Below are positions 57,554 to 64,000 of a stretch of 64,000 bases of DNA, in pieces. This DNA comes from Phlebiopsis flavidoalba (lineage: Eukaryota; Basidiomycota; Agaricomycetes; Polyporales; Phanerochaetaceae): assembly GCA_035772785.1 (NCBI GenBank), contig JAOCPU010000001.1, positions 620,001 to 684,000 of the forward strand, written 5' to 3'. The notes under the pieces are model-generated. The model was not told the DNA's origin and ran no database searches. It worked only from the letters and a program-made list of their open reading frames with translations. Position numbers and translations under genes: made by a program. Position 1 is the stretch's first letter; every line of letters begins with the position of its first letter.

Positions 57554-59180
57554 TCAGCTGTACCATTTGAAGCCGGATAAATGACACCTGGTCCGGACTT
57601 CTAACGAATAGCGATCGTCTGGTAACGACCTTATTGGGACTCTACAAGACGACGATAGCTTCGTGAGAATGAGCATATTGGCGATACTTGAAGCCGTAGA
57701 TACTACTAATTTCGTCACAAACGAGTTCCATGCGAGGGCCGATGGCAGGAAACGCATGTGCTGAGCCGTTCCATGGCTGAATGTGCAGGTTCAATGACGG
57801 CTGCCAACCATTCAGGATCGGTGTTTGCCATACACATGGACATTAAGTTCCACGCACAGCTCTTCGAGGAAGAGGGCTTTGGAAAGCGCGTAAGGCCTTT
57901 TGCTTGCAAAGGACTTGTGTAAGACGCCTATCATCAGTGGTGACCATAGCTTTGGTCACAGTATCATCCTGAGTGTGCAGAAGATATCTTCGCTCGATGT
58001 TCAGCGGAACCCCGATCCTCACGGACTCGAGATTGATACAATCTTGCAGGCTAGAGAAAGCCAACTCGTAGTGTCTTTCTATGCTATGAATTAGCTGCAA
58101 GGCAAGATATAACATTCAAAAACTCATACCTTGCTCCTCCGTCCACTGCCTATGTTTGAAGTGACACGATAGGCGCTTTAGGGCTGTGGAGGCCCGTACG
58201 AGAGCTCCTAACCCCCCAGCCATAGTACCAGTGAGTCCATTGACACGAAGATTTTCAACCCTGGTGACAAATTGACACGTTGAGATAACGCGCAAAAATT
58301 CGTCACCATTGCAGCACATCTTCAACTGTACTATCAGGTTTCTTATCTTCGTGCGTGGCTTGATACAGATAACGCGTGCTTCGCTTCTTCCAGGTGTCGG
58401 GACCTCACCCGTGCGACCATCCGAAATCCTCCACGAACAGGGTAGTGCAGTGGGCAAACATTGTTGTGAAATGAACGAAAGCTGCCCAGTGACCGCCCGC
58501 GTTCGTCTGCGAGCTAAACTGAAGGCATATGGACTCTGCTTCAAATCTCGTATCCTGTAGGGCCGTTTCGTGGACGGGTCCGAAGAGAACAACATCATGG
58601 AACCTCAGCGTGATGTTTTGAGGTAATGCGCGTAACAAGGCGGACAGTGGTGGAAGGGAATATGGAGAATAGACCGGGTGTGTGCCCGCCTGGACGCCTG
58701 GAGTGGTCGTATCTGAAGAAGGAAGCGGCGAATCTTCATGGCGAGATGGGGCGAGTTGTTTAGGAATGCGATCACTTGGTGTATGTCTTCCCCCGGAGGC
58801 GTGCGTCGTGTATCCGATCGTCAGTCTGGTACGGGGTCGAGTGGCGTGAGGGGCGGGTCGCGATCATCGACCTCTGGCCAACATGATACAGAAATCTTCG
58901 CAAATATCCTCGCTTGTGCTGGTTCGCGCCAAAGCTTGCAAACGGCAGCGCAGGCGGACAATTGAGTACGCCAAAAGGGACAGGGGAAGCGCGTAGAGCT
59001 CTGGAGGTAGCATCCACTCTAGTGTTGTACGTGTTGTATAATCTCGAAGACAATGTCCGTAGATGGCTAAGGCGCGGTGCATGACTGGGTATGAAGAAAA
59101 AGGGGTATATACTGTGACAATCATATATACCACGATGGACAAGGCCTTGCGTTGAACCGCAACCACCTACTTTAGGCACA
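57554..59180 (-). CDS. F-box/LRR-like hypothetical protein
   Basis: Minus-strand reading in pieces: LSALLRALPQNITLRFHDVV, then FVHFTTMFAHCTTLFVEDFG before a gtgagg donor near 58410. After the acceptor, KIRNLIVQLKMCCNGDEFLR, CQFVTRVENLRVNGL and ALVRASTALKRLSCHFKHRQ follow, then SSLQDCINLESVRIGVPLNI and LVVSTASSIANMLILTKLSS. The alternating hydrophobic pattern and topic words (distance from column, list of strands) fit the irregular leucine-rich arrays of agaric F-box proteins. A clear F-box was not found. Frame changes near 58600, 58115 and 57850. Confidence 0.45.
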
Positions 59181-59570
59181 GTAAGTTGTTTGAGACTCCG
59201 CCATTGATGTGTGACGCAAGTTCACCAACTGTCGGATTCGCCTGAACATTCTCAATCACAACAGTATCTTGATTGATCATTATTACAGCTTGCCATCAGC
59301 CGATTGCTCCCCATCTGGTGATGCTCAAATATCCATCAATGTAAGGTCAGCATATCGAAATCCTGTAAAAGTTGGTGTGTTTCATCATCGAAAATCACTG
59401 ATTTTGGTCAGCGCTTGACTTGTTGCCATCCACAGTGCATCATCTGAGCTACATGTAGCTATACCGGTCGAATTAATGACATTTACGCGAATTTTATGAT
59501 TTTTGGGAAATGCTCTCACCTTCGGAGTCTCTTCGCATTACGTTGATCTCACTTCTTGCTGGCGGCTGGG

Positions 59571-59583
59571 GTTTTATATATAG
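59571..59583 (+). promoter_or_regulatory. TATA-box-like element
   Basis: TTTTATATATAGG lies about 60 nt upstream of the F-box reading that begins near 59640. Confidence 0.45.
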
Positions 59584-59639
59584 GCAAGGGGTCGTCTCTC
59601 AACCTATACTTTCCAACACTCCGCCCCTAGTCATGGCTC

Positions 59640-60800
59640 CTCCCGGTTACCTCAAGAGATCATGGACATGATTACCGAATCTTGCACAAGCGACAAACAA
59701 ACGTTGAAGGCCCTGTCAGCGACAAGTTCGCACTTTCGTCAGGCTGCGGTCAAAAGGCTATACAATACGCTCTAATATAGATAAAAATTGTGACGATGCT
59801 AACTTCTATGAGCTTCATGATAAATGGCAGGAAAAAATGGGGCACAATAGCAAAAATACGTAAAGGAAATCACCTTCAAAGCTATGGATTGGTATTCGTT
59901 GACTGTTTGCTGGTGTCAGATTATTGACATTCTAGACGAGTTTTCCGTTCTGTACCACAGTGACCTTGAACAAGGTTGACTTTGGGCCCTGTGATGATCA
60001 ATGCGTTTTTCGTACGCTTGCCGGTCCTGGAAGAACGATCGAACACCTCAACGTCATCAATTCCTATGGAACAGATGCGTACTTATATCAACCCCTTCTC
60101 GATACCGCAAGTTTTCGGGTTTCCGCAAGTCGAAACACTTGAACATCATCGAGAACGAGCGTGTTGGATCATTATCCCGGTATATCTTGCTGCATTGCAC
60201 CCGGATGCGGATCGATGAAGAGTTTAAGCTACGTTACAAAGGCATGACGATGACATACACAGCTTATCACGCCTACTTGTCGTCAACAAGAATACACTGT
60301 CCAATCTTTTCATTGATCTGAACACGCAATATGACATCGGAGGTAAGAGCTGCTCTTTCTCACTCACAGTCACCATTGCTAAATAGCTATTAGATGCCGA
60401 AAGATATTCATACTTATTCGATTTTATATACGACTGCTCAAAGCTTGAGCAACTCGTGTATTCATTCGATCTCGACTATTGGTCAAATGATGCGGATGCT
60501 CAGCTCAAATGGCACTATTCGCCGAGATGCTTTCAGCAACAAGCCTTCCTCCGTGAAGAACTACGGCTTGGCTCTCGACGCCATCCTTCTCGATCATTAA
60601 GCAGACATGGATTCTGTTCTTGAATCAATTCCATGGACACATTTTCTTCCGGAAACTCTCGAAGTGTCTGCGGATAAAGATTGTCCTCCGCTTATGGGAA
60701 AACGCGGATAAAGAATGGTGTACCCCAATGGCGCACGAAGATTATTACATTATTCGAAGGATCATACAATCAAAGGTAGAAGACCTGATTGTATTTACCT
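59640..60800 (+). pseudogene. F-box protein gene, broken
   Basis: Immediately after a TATA-like element, the frame LPQEIMDMITESCTSDKQTL with KALSATSSHFRQAAVKRLYN is a clear F-box-like segment (compare LPPEL..I..HL...K.TL.ACSLVC). It stops at 59775. Later pieces, KHLNIIENERVGSLSRYILL and KNYGLALDAILLDH, are in other frames and resemble the LRR-like remainder of agaric F-box proteins. An apparent donor at 60342 fits an intron. Whether this is a pseudogene or an error-interrupted gene is unclear. It lies next to another F-box-like gene in the opposite orientation. Confidence 0.5.
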
Positions 60801-62168
60801 GACGCTTGTACTCACGTTTCGCAATAAGATTGCACCATAGAAGTCGACACATTGTTGTCCTCCGAAGACTACACACCATCTACAATATTTTTTGAACACT
60901 GTGTAGCGGACACGAGTGGCAAATACCTCTCGTGCACCACCTCAAATTTTGTGGTGTGAATTAGCAGGCAATTATCATATTGTTGGGATATATAGCTATT
61001 TATTTTTCTTTATTGCGAGCGAAGCGAGCATATCCTGTCTAAAGGGGTGAGACCCCCCGAACAAACAAGTACAAATGTTAGCACGTAGCGCCCGTTCACA
61101 AACCGCTGGTCGACGTTCCCAATGACATTGCTCTAGCACTCTCGTCTGGAGATGTTTCGCCTCAAATTTATTGTTATTGCACTCAGCCCTGCCTTAGCTT
61201 GTGTTTGATACCAAGAAATTGCATCTTTCACCAATTTTCGTTGTGGCCATCGAACGGCCCCGACACTCTTGTTCATTTCCTGCACAGACACTAATACGTA
61301 CAACATCCTCTAGACTGGCTCAGAATGGCTGGTGAGCTCTATTTATGAACCTATGCATGCTACTAAACCTCTTAGACTCTTGACTGTACAGATTCCGACA
61401 TGCCAGCGAGTATTCAGGCCCAGGGCGCTTTACGACTTGGGCCGCGCGACACTCCAGCCACAGGCTCACGCAACTTGCAAGCCGCTCGTGGACCAAGCAA
61501 ACTATGGTTGTCATTCAAAAAGTCGACGGGAGATGCATGGAGTGTCAACGAGTGAATTTTGCAAGTAGATACTACAAGACTAAATTAATTGAAGCATCAG
61601 GCTGTAAAATAGCTTCGCGAGCACCCGACGCGAGCCGCGTGTCCATATTTTATAATTTATCCAAAAACTGCGCCTGCGGCATGATACCATGACACGAGAT
61701 GCGATTTTACATAGCGAGCGCACAAGAGCAAGTCCCAATCCGGCGCTCCCCAAAGCACGCAGCCGCGCAAATACCATTGATCTCGTACTGGACGGCTTTA
61801 GATGTTGCTTAGAGAAAGGGAAGCGAATACGCAGCCTATCGCCCCCAAACAATAAAAACATTGTTTTGTCCGATCCACCTACGAAAGCAACGTAGGTGTA
61901 CCCAATGTTATCATTTTCGACCACGGCATGCTTCAAGTAATTCAAGTAAAAGCACAACGCAAGCACAACGCATGGTCAGGGGAATCGGAGGTAGGCGCAG
62001 CGGCAGCGTAGCAGACTACCACTAGTGGCAGAGGCGGCCAAGTAAAGTGAATTAGGCGCCACGTTTCTCTATCCCATTCACGACCATCTTCACGACACAG
62101 CAGGGACTTTCGTGCCAGCCTCACCACGCTCGCGGTTGAGAAACGGTGGCAGCACGACCTCGCCCACG
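60801..62168. other. Intergenic region and LIS1 promoter
   Basis: No supported gene. GCGAGCGAAGCGAGC near 61015 is a short inverted repeat. 62040-62168 is the 5' flank of the LIS1 gene. Confidence 0.35.
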
Positions 62169-63910
62169 ATGTCCCTCCTCTCAGACAGGCAGAAGGAAGA
62201 ACTGTACGTGCTGTGTCCTGCCGCCGGCCAGCTGTGCCAGTGTGCGGTCCCTCTCACTCGCGCGCGCGTTCATACCATGTCCTTTGCAGCCACAAGTCCA
62301 TTCTGGAGTATCTCCATGCAAATAACTTCCTTGATGCGTACGACGCCTTGAAGGCGGACACAGGCGTCGATTACAACCCCGATGCAAAGTCGCGGTATGG
62401 CGGTTTTACTCGAGAAGAAATGGACGAGCGTGATTCGATTGCAGAAGAAGGTGCGGCCGTCCCCCTGTCTGCTTACAAACCGTGTAGTGTAACGAGTACC
62501 TACTTTGTCTTGTTGTGCAGATTATGGACCTCGAGAACCGCAATGCCGCGCTGCAGGAGGAGCTGTCCATGGCCCCGCCAAACGCGCCGCGTTACAGACA
62601 GACTGGGTACCGCGCGCGCCGGCTTCTTACACACTCGCTGGGCATCGTGCAGAGATCACGAGCGTGACCTTCCACCCGACATTCAACCTTCTCGCGTCCG
62701 CCAGCGCAGATGCCGACCGTGAAGATCTGGGACTGGGAGACTGGCGAATTTGAGCGCACGTTGAAAGGTCATACAAGACAGGTCACTGATCTCGACTTCG
62801 ATAGCAAGGGGAACCTCCTAGGTGCGCTTGTGTTCTTAATGCTTGTGCTTGAAGCAGCATATATGCGTCTACTAACGCTTTGCCGCAGTAACGTGCTCGT
62901 CTGATCTATTCATCAAGATATGGGACGTGCAAAACGAGTGGAAGAACACCAAGACGTTCCCTGGACACGAACATTCTGTGTCCTCTGTTCGTTTTATGCC
63001 GCGGAGACCAACAAGTGGTCAGTGCGAGTCGAGATCGCACTATTCGAATATTCGACGTCGCCTCCACGTTCGTGCTGCTGCCAGACTATCTTCTCATACT
63101 TGCTGATATATTTCACCGCAGACATCTAATACGTACAATTACTGGCCATTCGGAATGGGTGCGCTGTGTAACACCGTCAGACGATGGCAAACTTATTGCT
63201 AGCTGCTCGAAAAGATCATGTGCGTTCTCCCTCTCCGCCAATGACCACGTCCCTTGACATGCTCCTTAGACTGTACGAGTATTTGACCCCACAACAGGGG
63301 AGACGAAGATGGAGTTTAGAGGTCATGACAACGACGTGGAGTCCGTGGTCTTCGCCCCAATTGCTGCTTACGGCCCTATCCGAGAACTAGCGGGATTGCC
63401 TGTGCGTTACTATTTCACATTACGTGCCCTCGCATCTGACGGCGCCGTCAGAATACTGACAAATCAAGACGTCCGGGAGCATATATCGCGAGCGGAAGTC
63501 GAGACAAGACTATCAAGATATGGGATACCCAGACCGGGCAGCTTCTACGAAATTTGGTGAGATATGCGCAATTTTGTAGTGCGGATCTTTACTGAGGTTA
63601 GTATAGGGTGGTCACGACAACTGGGTACGGGGACTTGTATTCCACCCAAGCGGAAAGTACCTGCTGTCAGCCTCCGACGACAACACCATCCGAGTATGGG
63701 AGCTCGCGACGGGTCGCTGCGTCAAGACCGTCCAAGCGCCACGGGCACTTTGTCTCCTGTCTCGCCTGGGGGCGCAGCTCCACCACTATGGGCGGAGAGA
63801 ACGGCGCCGCGACGAACGGCTCTGCGGATAAAGCTCCCGAGCCTGAGAAAATCGTCAACGTCGTGGCAACCGGAAGCGTGGACCAGACGGTTAAGATATG
63901 GCTGCCATAG
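62169..63910 (+). CDS. nudF: LIS1/nudF-type nuclear distribution protein (LisH + WD40)
   Basis: Dynein regulator needed for nuclear migration. Exons: 62169-62203, 62291-62450, 62521-62821, 62889-63067, 63122-63219, 63270-63401, 63452-63556, 63607-63910, with GT-AG introns of 50-87 nt. Exon 1 starts [12 protein letters not shown] and joins in frame to [20 protein letters not shown] (LisH). A coiled coil ([15 protein letters not shown]) and WD40 repeats follow: [122 protein letters not shown], and the last, [16 protein letters not shown]. Single extra bases break the frame near 62403 (T run), 62711 (C), 63005 (A), 63213 (A run) and 63740 (C). All other features are intact, so sequence error is the likely cause. 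Confidence 0.92.
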
Positions 63911-64000
63911 TGGGGCTCGTAGAATTGCTGTCTTGTCGACTCATCTGGATTTATTATTTCTTCTGTGATTTCTTTGCACGCTCTGCCCCTGCTGTACGTT
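63911..64000 (+). other. LIS1 3' flank
   Basis: T-rich sequence after the LIS1 stop codon; probable 3' UTR cut by the window edge. Confidence 0.4.

Noticed and set aside
62169..63910. Programmed ribosomal frameshifting in LIS1
   Set aside because: Five shifts at unrelated sequences, several in homopolymers, without slippery heptamers; sequence error is simpler.

Overview
The window is nuclear DNA from a filamentous basidiomycete fungus, most likely an Agaricomycete. The evidence is: many short GT-AG introns of about 50-70 nt, pyrimidine-rich promoters before start codons, a LIS1/nudF gene with a LisH domain, an ARPC1/Arc40 gene, a basidiomycete-type Helitron (Cys-rich N-terminal domain, HUH Rep, PIF1-like helicase), a Tet/JBP-like dioxygenase of the kind expanded in mushroom-forming fungi, and F-box-like and integral-membrane proteins of Agaricomycete style. 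The host genes are separated by long stretches of decayed repeats.

Layout. 1-2100 holds degenerate satellite-like repeats and an inverted repeat of GTCCG motifs. 2251-4313 encodes a Ser/Thr protein kinase and 5037-6543 ARPC1/Arc40. 7190-8601 is a decayed HSP70. 9925-10130 (minus) holds the last exons of an unrecognised gene. 10514-10700 is a CpG-rich minisatellite beside a minus-strand Tet/JBP-like 2OG-Fe(II) dioxygenase gene (10864-12239). The 5' part of that gene and its upstream region (12100-13207) recur in inverted orientation at 42657-43894. 13340-17200 is repeat-rich (C-rich and GAAGAT-rich tracts, a foldback element). 17431-17898 (minus) is a Pro/Ser-rich hypothetical protein, 19476-21059 a membrane protein, and 22823-26103 a JmjC-domain protein. 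26104-31760 is almost empty. 31770-38364 is a Helitron. 39100-41380 (minus) and 44811-46239 hold hypothetical genes. 49758-52565 is a multi-exon acidic low-complexity gene and 54755-55925 a related-looking gene. 56217-57454 is a tandemly duplicated UBL plus NZF zinc-finger locus. 57554-59180 (minus) and 59640-60800 are F-box/LRR-like genes. 62169-63910 is a LIS1/nudF gene.

How it works together. LIS1 (dynein regulation) and ARPC1 (actin branching) are housekeeping cytoskeletal genes that anchor the two ends. The middle is an accessory, transposon-shaped region carrying two predicted Fe(II)/2-oxoglutarate chromatin or DNA enzymes (Tet-like and JmjC) and a Helitron with a predicted C-terminal cysteine-peptidase-like domain.

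A caution applies to the whole window. Even the most conserved genes are interrupted by small indels, mainly +1 insertions and often in homopolymers, while splice sites and catalytic motifs are preserved. I read most of these as uncorrected sequence errors and not as biological inactivation; the HSP70 copy, which also has stops and large deletions, is the main exception. CDS entries below therefore give outer limits, with the reading-frame changes described.
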